DNA of 64,000 bases, from positions 310,001-374,000 of the forward strand of contig NW_017264194.1 of the NCBI RefSeq assembly GCF_001619985.1, read 5' to 3'. A model generated the notes under the pieces. It did not search any database, was not told where the DNA came from, and worked only from the letters and a program-made list of their open reading frames with translations. The stretch comes from Xylona heveae TC161 (Eukaryota > Ascomycota > Xylonomycetes > Xylonales > Xylonaceae). The translations under genes were made by a program, and so were the position numbers. This document shows positions 20,615 to 31,505 of the stretch, piece after piece. How positions within the stretch are numbered: the first letter of the stretch is position 1; each line of letters begins with the position of its first letter.

Positions 20615-23600
20615 TCATATGAAAGGAATCATATCGTTGTACTGCCCTTCCGCGGCTCGAGTTACGTATGTTGATCCACTCACAACAACAGAGAAGACTG
20701 TCGTTACAGTTGAGGCAAGACCAAGCGCTGCAGCAGTATCTGGATCTAATTGTCATCAGCATCGGAACAACCCATTATTGGAAGCTTTTTTCCTTACCGG
20801 GATCAAATTGCGCGGCCCCATCGCACGTACAACCGACAAGATCAAATGTGCCGGATACGCAATCCAGTACAATCAAGGCTTCAACTTTATCGGGAAATAC
20901 GTTCTCAAATTCTTCGACCTTGATGGAAATGATAAGGCCGTAATTAACCGCCCCTAGCACCACCTTTTGGACACCTAGCCATCTCTTTAGCACCACCGAA
21001 CTGGCCGAATCGACTCGGCGAATAGCCATGGACGTTGCTCGATTGAGCGCCGACACCGCCCAGCTTCCCCATCGTACACCATAAGCCGGCAGATCTGGGT
21101 TGCGTGGAATGGTCGATAATGTTGCCACAACGGCGAACATGTCCTGCCAATATTTCTTTGCAAGATCTGCAGCGCCTTTCAGCTGACGCCCCTGAGGATG
21201 CTGGCGAGGAAGCCTGGCCAATTGCTTGGCCGTGCCGGTCTCGAACCGGAAATGAAGCCCGAAAACGGACTCAACCAGCTCAATGGCAGAAATGATTGGT
21301 CGACAAGATAGTGTGGTGACATTGGCGAATCGATTAAACTGCATCGTTACGTCCTTGGAAACGACGCCGTAGACCAAGTCGGAATAGTCAATGATTGTCA
21401 TGTCCGGCGGCTTCTCACCAGTGATGAGCTTTGTTGCGATAGTGACTGGAATGGCCAGGATCAGAGCCAGACCATCTAAAACTGTGAGGTCCGATCCTCC
21501 CGAAATAAATTTCTTGTATAAAGTGGAAAAAATTGGAATGGTGATCTTGTAGTTCAATGCCGATTTGAAGTCTTCCAGGAGTGAAGATCCCAGCTTGGCA
21601 AGACCACTACCAATCTTCTTGATCCCATCGAGAAGATCGAGTAGTACGTTTGTTCCGAGCTTTGAAAGCGCTTGTTTTGGCGAGATTGAATCTGCCGGAT
21701 TAAATATCTCAAAGATGGACATCCCAATGTCAGAGGACACATCCTCGAATGTGCCGATGAGAGGAGAGAGGACATCTGACCAGAACTCTTCGAATGGCGT
21801 GCCCCCGGCCTTCGCACTGCGTGTGTCATGTATGACGGCGCCTTTGAACGCACCGCCATGCGTACACTGATATTGGGACCACTTCACTTTGGTTGAATCC
21901 ATAGCCGCATTCTCTGACCGGCTCGCCTCTACCACCTCATTATCGGCTGGCGCAGAACCCAGCTTTTCCGGAAGGGAATTGCTGTTTACATTCTGAAGAA
22001 CGTCCGCGAGCCCGTCAAAGTACGCCTCAATCGCATCAGATGCGAGGTTGGCCTTCTCTGCCCACGTATCGAGGGCACCATTGGTCAGAGAGACGATTGA
22101 CCGATGGGTCGCTTGTATGTCTTTCCAGTCGAAAATGAACCCGATCCACTCAATGATTGTTTCTACTATCTCGAGGATTTTCTCAAAAACCCATGTTAGG
22201 GCATTGCCGATCATCTCCAGCGTGTTCAAGGTCCAGCGGTATACTACGTCTCCAATCCGCGCTAAGAAAGAATAGGCGCCGTCTGCAAACTCTATAGCCC
22301 ATGACCAAATATCATCAAGGAGGCCACAGAACCAATGCCAAGCACTCTATGCAAGAATCATTACTAAATGAACAAAGGAGTGATAAACAGGTATGTTTAC
22401 TTACAGAGGGCAGATCCCAGATTCCCCTCGGGCTTCCCTCCAGCTTTTCCAGGTTATGTCCGAAACGAACGTTGTTGTGAAGAGCAGCTGCTTTTGACTT
22501 CTTGATCAGACCATTCTTCACCAGTAGAGAGTCTCGGGCGCTGATCGCAACGCCAATAGCTTTCGCTGCCTGATCAATGTCATTGTCGCTCAGCTCCTTT
22601 TGGAGCAGCGGCTGACCCAACTGCGTTTTGGCGTTTTTGAGATCGTCCCCGGTCTGGATCTTCGACAAAGCATCATAAACCTTTGCCGTTGGATCAATAG
22701 GAAGTGCGCCTTCCGCGTCGCTTGCATCATCCTTCGTGGCAATAGTAAAGGAGTTACTAGATATACCATCAGTTGGAACAACGAGCGTCAATAATCCGTC
22801 CTGATCAGTGAATAATGGAACCCCAGATGGATTTGCCTGAACAGACAGGCCATTTACGAGGATATCAACATATCCCGAACTCTTGAGAAGAACCTGTGAG
22901 TCGATTTGAGGCTTCCCTTCTGCATTGAAAACTGTAATCTGAGTAGTGTAACACCGAATGTCAAAGACTTTTTCCAGAGCCGGAGTGTAGAATGGTATGG
23001 CTTTCCAGAGTCCCAAGACAGGATCATGCCGGATCAATGAAAGGGCACCAGCATTGTCGGAAACAAGAAGTTGCTCGTAACCGTCCGTGGCAGACTTGAA
23101 TACGGAAAACATCCCTCCTTGCTGCCTAGGTATCACTGGCATGGGAGACCCGACGTCCATAAAATCCGTGCTGGCGGTCAGATAGCCCACGCTCTGCCGG
23201 ATGTCTGCCGCCCAAACAGTGACACCAGAAGACGATTGAGCAACATATAACTCCTGGATAGAGGCGAACACCCCTTCTGCACTGATCTCGGTACCGGCAG
23301 AATTCTTTCGAAGACATTCAATTGCCTTAAAATGACGCAATCCGACACCGCCAACGAGAAGGTCACTAAAGTTTTCAGCATTTGTAACCGCGGCAAGACT
23401 TCGAGCATCTGTTATGGTACTTTTCAGCTCAAGCGATTCCATGTAACTCCTTAGATATTGTCCTGAACTGTACCTTCGGGGCACTGAAGTGCGACCTGAT
23501 ATTTGCCATCATTGGACATAAAGATTAACTGTGGAGCGTCTATAGCCGGAAGAGAAGTTTAGTATGGAGTTCCATGGTAGCAAGGATGCATTTCTATTGG

Positions 23601-24512
23601 TGTGCTTACCTTGCAATATATAGAGAGCTGCCAGCCCAGTCATTGGTTCGTCTCCATACGGAACGACGAGTGGCTGCAAAGCCAGGATTTTGGACGCGTC
23701 TTCGGGAAGATCAACGTCATACGTAAGAGTCCAGCTGGATAAATCACTGCTCACGGAGACCCTTGACAGGTCTTCCTTTTTGTTGATATATTCTAGAGGT
23801 TGGTAGGCTACTAAGACTGGCGGATAGGAGTCGCCTCCAGTCGATCCAATCTGTACATTTTACAGATATCAGTTCTAGTTCAGTACGGTGTGTTGAGCAG
23901 GATAGCCAGAACTTGGAGACATACTGTAAAAATTGTGGAGATTCGCAAGCCAGAATCGTCGCCTTTCTGTGGTAGAATCAGCTGGCGCAAATCCGAGTTC
24001 GCGGGATCCAGGAGATCATAATTTGCTGGGCTGAAGGGTTTTAGAACGTAGGGAAGGCTTGGTTTCCGATCATCTGAAGAGGACGCATTTGAGTCCTCAA
24101 TGGCAAGGATAACAAAAAGATTCAGGCTAGCATCCTGCGATACACTTAGGGCATGGGCAATGTAGTTCTCGTTAAATCCGAGCAACAATCCAAAGTCAGA
24201 AAGCAGGTAGTGACCCTCAGTTGCTTCTTTGAAAATGTAAAACTTCTTATCATTGCCAATGGAGAAGACCATTGGATGACCGTTCTCATCGCTCACTGTC
24301 GAAAAGAAAGAGGAATTTGGGACGGCAACAGCAGCAACCTGCTGCACCATCAGCTCCGAATCATGGGTGACTGAATACATTTTTTTAAACGTCCAAAGCA
24401 AATTGATCAATAGAGGAGCTTCTTGTGCCGGTAACTGAGCTTCGTATCTCGCTATATATGCACCTCGAGACGGACACAACCCCTTCATCAGATGCCACTC
24501 AGCTGCTCTCAT
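20615..24512 (-). CDS. uncharacterised 1192-aa protein, propeller-like N-terminus
   Basis: Not recognised. Exons by splice-site and frame consistency: 24512-23925, 23850-23610, 23539-23474, 23408-22405, 22346-20798, 20745-20615 (3579 nt, 1192 residues). The first 480 residues or so are short beta-type stretches spaced like a propeller (FSIGNDKKFYIFKEA, LLVSDNAGALSLI, AALYILQG..LIFMSNDGKYQV). Next is an Ig-like segment (ITVFNAEGKPQI..LLTLVVPTDG). The C-terminal half is helical and Trp-rich (SAWHWFCGLLDDIWSW, then WIGFIFDWKDIQATH). It ends in a hydrophobic Ser/Val/Thr stretch (LGLASTVTTVFSVVVSG). No signal peptide is evident. The start is the first ATG after an in-frame stop. It is divergent from the 542-aa gene. 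The gene is intact as modelled. I recall FDWKDI-type proteins in other fungi and some bacteria, without a known role. Confidence 0.8.
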
Positions 24513-25393
24513 CTTTTGTGACAAGGATCCCTTGGTTCAGACTTTACGAGGTCTTTCGTCATATTTCTGCACGAGAACGCCTTCATCCTTCCATTGACTC
24601 CGCATCTGTCGTCATCTTGAGTGGATAACCCCTCTTTGCTGTCCTACGATCAGATCAATGCCGATCGTAGATGGTTCAACAAATACTAACAAAACCTCTG
24701 CCATCAGGATTTTATGCATTTGTTCTTCGGACCACGCGCAGGATGGAGGGGTTGAATCATGTCAAGAACCAATAGTCCAGGGTCAAACCCCCACGGCAGA
24801 CAGGAAAACAAAATAACAAGACTCTGTTGACCATGTCAGTGCTGAGCGATGCAGCCGCCTCTTTCAGCAGACAGTCCCACGAGGCGTGCCAGAAAGGGTT
24901 AAGATGATCGTTTGTGATGTTGGCAAATCTCTCGTGGGCGAACGATCGAGAGATCTGGCGAATTTTAGTTCCCGTGCGGCCACTAAAATGGCAAGCGAAC
25001 CCTTGTTTTTCATTTGCCGAGCCCTTGGCAGTCGGAGTCTTCTCCACTCAACTCTCCCATCCTCCCTCCAATTGAGCTGCGATGTAGGTCTCGCAGGGAT
25101 ATCAGATGGCATAGTGACAAATTGAATATGCAAGTTGCTCAGCTGTGTTCAGCTCTTCGTGCATTTGACAGCACGGCAGATCCAGCTCGTTGGGGCTTCA
25201 CCCTGCCTTCTTCAACTGAAACTGTTTACTGACGTAGCGAAATGATGCAATGACCCCGAGATTGATCGACCTTGATCAAGCATTGAGAGGATACACCCCG
25301 CTTTGTCAAGTATAAAATCAGCCTAATAGATTCTCTGGAATGACTCAAATTTCTCTTTCCAGCTTGTGATTCTTCAAATTTCATCTCTCAGCC
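24513..25393. promoter_or_regulatory. shared divergent promoter of the uncharacterised pair
   Basis: 881 bp between the two start codons. A TATA box (TATAAAA, 25311-25317) sits about 80 bp before the plus-strand ATG. A perfect 10-bp palindrome CTTGATCAAG (25271-25280) lies about 30 bp before that TATA box. On the minus strand a weaker CATAAAAT lies about 200 bp before the other ATG (around 24707-24714). Co-regulation is an inference from layout only. Confidence 0.6.
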
Positions 25394-27355
25394 ATGTCGA
25401 GCGAAACGGACAAGCGGTTGCAGGTAAACCTCAAGGGATTTTCTGAAGCGGTAGCGGTCTCTCAGAGGGCGATCAATAACAATCTTGAAGCTCTTCTCAA
25501 GATCTACCCTGAATTTGGAGAGATAAACATTAGGGCGCACGATGGAAACATGAACGCACAATTAAATTCTGGGCAGGTTGCTTTGCACATAACTGATGGC
25601 AATCGAGGCATGGTGGACTACTACTGCAGATTCAAATCAGGAACGGTTTCAGTTTGGGACGATGATCTAGAGTATGTGCATACATGCATACGTTCTATGT
25701 TATTTAAAAAAAAATAACACCTATATTAGTGACTTCACCGACGATATCGACATGACGGGCTGGGTGTTTGCCTTCGGGGTCTCAATGGGGGCGATCAATG
25801 TGGATGAAGGCACCGAGGAACATAAGGAGATTAGATCTGTTATCAACCAACCGGGAGATTATTCCATTCTTCGTCTCTACCTTGACTTCAATAGTAAGTT
25901 TGTTCTTCATAATACTTGGAACACAACAGGCTGATCGCTCACATAGCACATACTATATCCTCCTTCAAGTAATGATTTTCTGTTCCGATCTCGAATGGGC
26001 CTACTAACTTTTCATAGTCAAGCTGCTAGCGACTTTTGTGGCTACGAATTCTCTGAGAGCGGTATGATCTCTTTTCTGGCAATTATGCTCAAGTGGGGCA
26101 AAGATATTACGGATGCTGTCAATGAAGAGCCCCGAAAAACGACAATTGGATACTCTGCCAAAGTGAACGATCCCAATTCCGTCAACGAAGAAGCTCCTAC
26201 ATTTCCTCCGACGTCGGTCAAGTTCCAGAATTATGAGTATCTTGCCCAAGGCCAGACTACTCCAACAGACGGCGTGGGTGCCAAGGGTGACAACAACGTC
26301 CTTTTGTATCTGGAAATGACGCAGCACCAAAGCTTTCCCCCTGAGCAACAGCTCACCTATTCTGGTAACTTTGTTACACCCGACATGGATGGAACCATTT
26401 GCATTAGTCGCGAGGTTTTCTTCGATAGCTATCTGTTGCGGACAGCTCCATCCTTTCTCCTAAACTCGTTAAACTCATCTATTTATGCTTGGATCGCCGG
26501 AGACCGCAACGTACATGCGGACACGGAATATCCATCACCAGAGAAAAATCTCAAACTGGGACCTGGCTCAGATAAGGATGGTAATTCCGACTTTTTCACC
26601 TTCAACCCGGTCGTCGACAACAGAACGAAGTGGGAATGGAAACAACACGACTACACGTTGGACGACCCAAGGGAAGTGAAGCTGCAATATTGGGGTATGT
26701 ACCTCTGAAGCCTGCCTTTTTCGAAAACTGCTGTCTGATTGTCAACAGTCGAAAACAACCATGCACTTGAGCTGAAGCCGGGCACAAATCAAATGGTACT
26801 GAGTGGAGAAGCAAAGATCCATTTCAAGAACCAGTACTATCCCATATACCTTTTTGGTGGGAACCAGGGATGCGAGTAAGTCACAAATCCATTTGTCATT
26901 CTTGGTCTTGTCGGATGCTAACACGGATCTCGCATAGAGCCAGCGCTACAGCGACATGGGCCATCAACATTACCCTCAACTCCGTCAAAGAAGGGGGGCT
27001 TGAGATTTCTTTGAACCTTCCTGATGATCCAAATGATCTCTTCGAGATATCTCCATACTTTGACGATTGGCCATTCTCTAATATATATCCGCCTTATGGC
27101 GAGCACCTCAAAGAGAGAATGCAAAGTGCAATTACTGTAGCTCCTCTATGGGAAGCCGCCAGGGAGCTTCAAACGGCCCTGTCAAGCACGGCTCGATTTG
27201 TCGTGCCTGGAGGCGGCACATTTTTCTACAAGAATCCCATTTTCAACAATAATGGAGATGTCATGATTGAAGCGCAGTATAATGGGTGAGTTCAATCAGC
27301 ACTATAGTAATACTTTATATCTGACAAATATCTCTCTTGTAGTGTGGATGCTTGA
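25394..27355 (+). CDS. uncharacterised 542-aa protein
   Basis: Not recognised. Seven exons: 25394-25671, 25730-25893, 25947-25968, 26018-26694, 26749-26875, 26938-27285, 27343-27355 (1629 nt, 542 residues). They include a 22-nt third exon, and the last exon holds only three codons plus the stop. All introns are short, and one has a textbook CTACTAAC branch site (26001-26008). An amphipathic N-terminal helix (VSQRAINNNLEALLKIYPE) is followed by alternating beta segments, including MTGWVFAFGVSMGAIN and LYLEMTQHQSFPP, and a conserved-looking LTYSGNF..ISREVFFDSYL stretch (about residues 310-345). No signal peptide or membrane segment. The GW-x(3)-A-x(6)-IN pattern weakly recalls lipid-binding TULIP/P47-type domains; this is memory only and unproven. 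It has a TATA box and is divergent from the 1192-aa gene. Confidence 0.8.
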
Positions 27356-29160
27356 AATTAGAGTATCGAAGAGTGCGTAGCATTTGTCGTTTTATGCATC
27401 AGTGACTATAGTTGAAGAGTCTACAGCTGAGGAGAAGCGGGGCGACAGGATGCTGTAGTACTTCTGATGACGTATAAAATCGATTAAGTTTTCTACCTAT
27501 TCCATAAGCTGATGATGATATGTCTTTGCGAAGGCTCTCTTGGAAATACTTCGGTGAGGCTGGCAACGAGCTGCAGGTAGCCATGAAAATAAAATTGAAG
27601 TAAAGACCCGATTTTAAGTGTAACAGGACAGACTCGACTTGGTTGAGTCCGAAATTTGTCGTAAACAATAGCAAAAGAGTACCGTAACTGATTGGGTTTA
27701 GAGCCGAGGGTCTCTCTGAGCTTCAGCACAGGGCCACACTAGGCCTAGACGGGATGTATCAACGACCTCATAGGGGTTTCTGCGAGGTCTGTAGAAAATA
27801 TTCGTATGGTAACTGTAAATGCAAATCCGCGGCATGATACAGCAATCTGGTCGTCCATTTCCTATGGTCAGCACAGAAGTCGCTTCATGCAATTGCCAAA
27901 GTGATATATTAATATAGCTTTGTCATCTATGCGATGCTTTGTGATGTTGGCTCCGAGACGCGGATATATTGGGCTATCGCGGTTATACGGGCCTCGTCCG
28001 CGGTGCGCTAATCAGTTTTCATCGAATAAGTGATCGCTCTCAGCGTCACTAATCAATTTCTGATAGCATCGAAATTCCCTCAAGTCAAACTAATCAGTTT
28101 TCTCCATGAATACTAGTACTCGTTTTGATTCATGTTGCTAATTGAAGGCCTTGTCACAGCGCGTTATTCCGAAAAAATCACCAGTGCATTCACAGGAGAT
28201 AAATAGCCATTTATTTGGCTTCGAACTCAAAGCTTTTCACTGCTTCAGAAATGGAATAATTACCACCACCAAGGTCTCCAGATAATCTGGACGACTGGAC
28301 TAATTGCACAATGTCCGCACAGACTTGACCAAAATGAAACCTACTTGCTACCAAATCTTGAATAGGCATAACAAGAAAACTTTTCGATTGTCTTAATGCC
28401 GGCCCCATTTCAGGTGATTCGAACGGTGTGTCCAATGACCAGTCTCCCCTCCTCTACTATAACATATCAGGATCTTGAAAAGAACCTAGAACTTTCCCTC
28501 AAATGGACAAATATTTTTTTCCACCTCGAATATATAAGCTAACGAACTTTCAGCCTGCTCCAATCTCACACTTTCTTGCAGTCCTTGCGAAGATTGCGCG
28601 CAAGCTTACGCGAAACACCATCCAACTCTGGCATAATATCATAACATTACAATGTTACATCCATATATAACTATTCAATTTTTGAACAGTGTTCGACAAC
28701 GCCCAATTCCAACTCGGTCCGAATCTTTCTTTTTCCTCCTTTTATAGCCAAGTCCTGACCAATTCGATGTAGTTTTCAACACTTTTCTTCTCCCGTACCG
28801 TCTCATCAGGTCACGCTCACGAAATATCTGTCTTCTTTCCTTCTCTGGCTTAAAAAAATGTCACTTTCACTACGCCTCGCAGAGAATGATTCCCTCCAGA
28901 AGGCCCAGGAAAACGGGTATAAAGCGATGCCCCCCGTCCCAAGGACTCCAAGGACTTTCTTTTCTTTTTCCTCCCCAATTTCGCCCACCCACACACATAG
29001 TCATAAATTTCGGCCTTATTTCGAACAACAGAGATCCTGAACAGTTATCCAGCTAAGCTGTCACGACTCACAGCTCCTACCTATAGGAACGCTAACATCT
29101 CATACCCTCACCATTTCATCGCTTTAATTTTACAGAGAGATAACAACGTCTTTGAAGCCG
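27356..29160. other. intergenic 1.8 kb
   Basis: 3' flank of the 542-aa gene, then the promoter of the 290-aa gene, with TATATAAG at 28531-28538 and TATAAAG at 28918-28924. A 74-residue minus-strand frame (28211-28435) has no features and I do not call it. Confidence 0.5.
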
Positions 29161-30387
29161 ATGGCGAGTGAATTCGACTTTATGAACCCGGCAGCAAACG
29201 AATTCGCAAATATCAAGGAAGAAAACGCAGATTCGATGCGCATTAGTATGTCCTGCTTTCGTTTTGCTGTCGTTGTCAAAATCTGCCTTACTTTTTTTTG
29301 GGTAAAAAAACTTCACATGCTCTGCTCCGCTAATGCGGTTTTGTGGTCTTTTGTGTTAAATCATGAATTTGTGCACTTGTCTTTTTGATTTTTGATTTTA
29401 TTTCCCTCTCCTTTTTTCTTTATTTCTCCATATTCAAGTCCTTAACTTCATCTGGTCTTTCTGCACTCTCTGTTTTTTCCGCAGATTTTCCTCAACAAAC
29501 CCGGAGCATGCTCTCTAATTAGGTCTCTCACTCCAAGCAGAACTTGAGCCCGAGGATGATATTCCTCTCCTCGCGCTCCCATCTCCCCTCATCAGTCCCT
29601 CGTCCTCTAGGGGAATCTCTTCACCTGGCTTCGGTTCTGAAATCAGGACCGAAGACGAGGTATCGAGGCGCACTCGAGAACTGGCTTATCAGTGTTATAT
29701 GGCTTCTCTGGAGCAGATGAATAGCAGCATCAAGCGCGAAGGCGAAGAAGACGTCTTCAACACCGACACCAACATCGACACGGACGTGGATTCCCTCTTC
29801 GGTTTTCCATTGTCTCCTGCGCCATCATCACCATGGCTTCGTCCCGAAGACGTAAAACAAGAGCCAGAGTCTGCTCCAGAAAGCCCAATTTTCGAGGCGC
29901 CGCAGCCGACTTTTGCCTCGCCGGCCCCGGTAGCATTCGAACCAATTTTCGACTACGCAGAAAGCGTGCACGAACACGCACAACCCCACCTCCTCCGGCC
30001 GGAAGAAATCGCCCTTCTCAACGCTGCCATTGACTTCTACCCGGAGCATCACTGGGGCCGGGAATCGGCCGTGCATGTGGACGAGCGGATATACGAGGCC
30101 CAACCAGAGACGACAACGGAAGTAACGGACCATGCAATCGTGGAGACGACATATGAAGCTGTGTTGACGCTAAGGCGGACCAGGAAGAGTATGTTTTTTC
30201 AGGTTTTCTCTTCCAAACGCCACACAAAGCTAACAGTAGGCAAATAGCCAAATTTAATCGACAATCCCGCCGAACGTGGATAAATTGCCGCTTTAGAGAC
30301 GCCAATGGCAATCAGCAGTACTATCGCCGCGGAAGACGCGTACCGGTTACGCAGGAGAATCCGACACCTTGGAATCGACAAGGGTAA
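29161..30387 (+). CDS. uncharacterised acidic protein with SUMO-consensus motifs
   Basis: Not recognised. Exons 29161-29245, 29541-30188 and 30248-30387 give 290 residues. The first intron is long for this window (295 nt). Residues 1-240 are acidic, Pro/Ser/Glu-rich and probably disordered. The last 50 are strongly basic and aromatic (KFNRQSRRTWINCRFRDANG, then YYRRGRRVPVTQ). Four psi-K-x-E motifs occur: IKEE, IKLE (formed across the first splice junction), IKRE and VKQE. The layout resembles a nuclear regulator, an acidic activation-like region with a basic tail, but no DNA-binding fold is recognisable. An alternative third-exon frame (30305-30631) has its own ATG; I prefer the spliced one because it follows directly from the acceptor and keeps the basic tail. 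Confidence 0.7.
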
Positions 30388-31437
30388 ATCCTATATCGCA
30401 TCAGTATGCGAGGCGTTGGAAAATGGAACTAGGGACGGAGTATGGGCATTTGGAACAGGATACGTGGCGAGTCGCCAGGACTTGGAGCTCAGCACACAGC
30501 ACGGCATACAGCATACAGCGAACTTGATGGAGGGCGCACTAGAACGCAACTACAGCACAGCGGAGGATACTTTATATTTTTTTGGGAGACGATTGGGCGA
30601 GACAGCGGCGGAGATAAACCAAGTGCAATAGCGGTCAATACCTTTGGCTCTTTCAGACCCTTGGACCAGGTTTCCACCTCCTGTCTGCAGCCCGCTCTAC
30701 ATCTACACAACACAGGGCGGTGGGAAAAGAAAAAGAAAAGAAAAAGGAAAAGCAGCAGGGGGTGGTTTCCCTACCAAGCAGAAAAATATTTCAGCTGGTC
30801 ACTTTGCCTAAATGGGGAGGGTCTCTTAAATTTTCGACAGGTTCTTTTTTGGGTGGCGGACTTTTGGGATATCGGTTTTCGTTTGGAGTATTAGGATATT
30901 GAAGCAAGCAATGGGAACAAATCTTTTTTTCCGGAACCGCGACAAGATTCAACTTTACGAATGTAGCAAATTGATTTCAATAATTCGGTGTGAAAATTGT
31001 AAGCAAGTCAGCGTAAGCTGTATGGGAGTTTCGACGACAGGCCAAGTCCCAGGCTCTTGGCCTCTATTTCTGCCTCTTCGGATCGTAATGTTGGGATAGT
31101 GTCTGAATGATGATCGTGTCACATCTCATGTACAGTAGTCGCTGATAGCTGCACGTTACTTCCTTGCTCGGTACAGTATCTCGATCCTATGCAGAAGGTC
31201 GTAGACTCGAGCGTAATGGCGATCAGCGAATGCTTTTCTCCGCGGGCTGAATGTGTTTCATCGGCAAATATATATAGAGGTATCTCTGTTCAATGGACTG
31301 GAAGATAAGAGCAAATCAAACCCGGGATGTCTGAACCATTCTTTTCAAGGGTGATGTTGCAAAACTCGCTTCGTAGTGTTGATTACCTGGACAAAAGGGG
31401 ACGGAGGGACGAGGGGTACAGTCATGACAGCGCTATA

Positions 31438-31505
31438 TCCCAAAAGGGTTTACTTGCATTTTCCGTTTTCAAAAAAACGGAAAATGCAAGTAAACCCTCT
31501 TGGGA
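31438..31505. repeat. perfect 25-bp inverted repeat, 4-nt loop
   Basis: Arms 31445-31469 and 31474-31498 are exact reverse complements around a CAAA loop. With one mismatch the pairing continues outward to about 32 bp (31438-31505). It lies in gene-free DNA. It could be a hairpin RNA, a cruciform or a relic of an inverted duplication. Confidence 0.9.

Noticed and set aside
28211-28435. 74-codon minus-strand frame in the 27.4-29.2 kb gap
   Set aside because: Too short and featureless to support; could be an unrecognised small gene but nothing favours it.
30305-30631. 108-codon frame with its own ATG after the 290-aa gene's second exon
   Set aside because: The splice acceptor at 30247 leads into a different, basic frame ending at 30387 that fits the gene better; this frame overlaps it out of phase.
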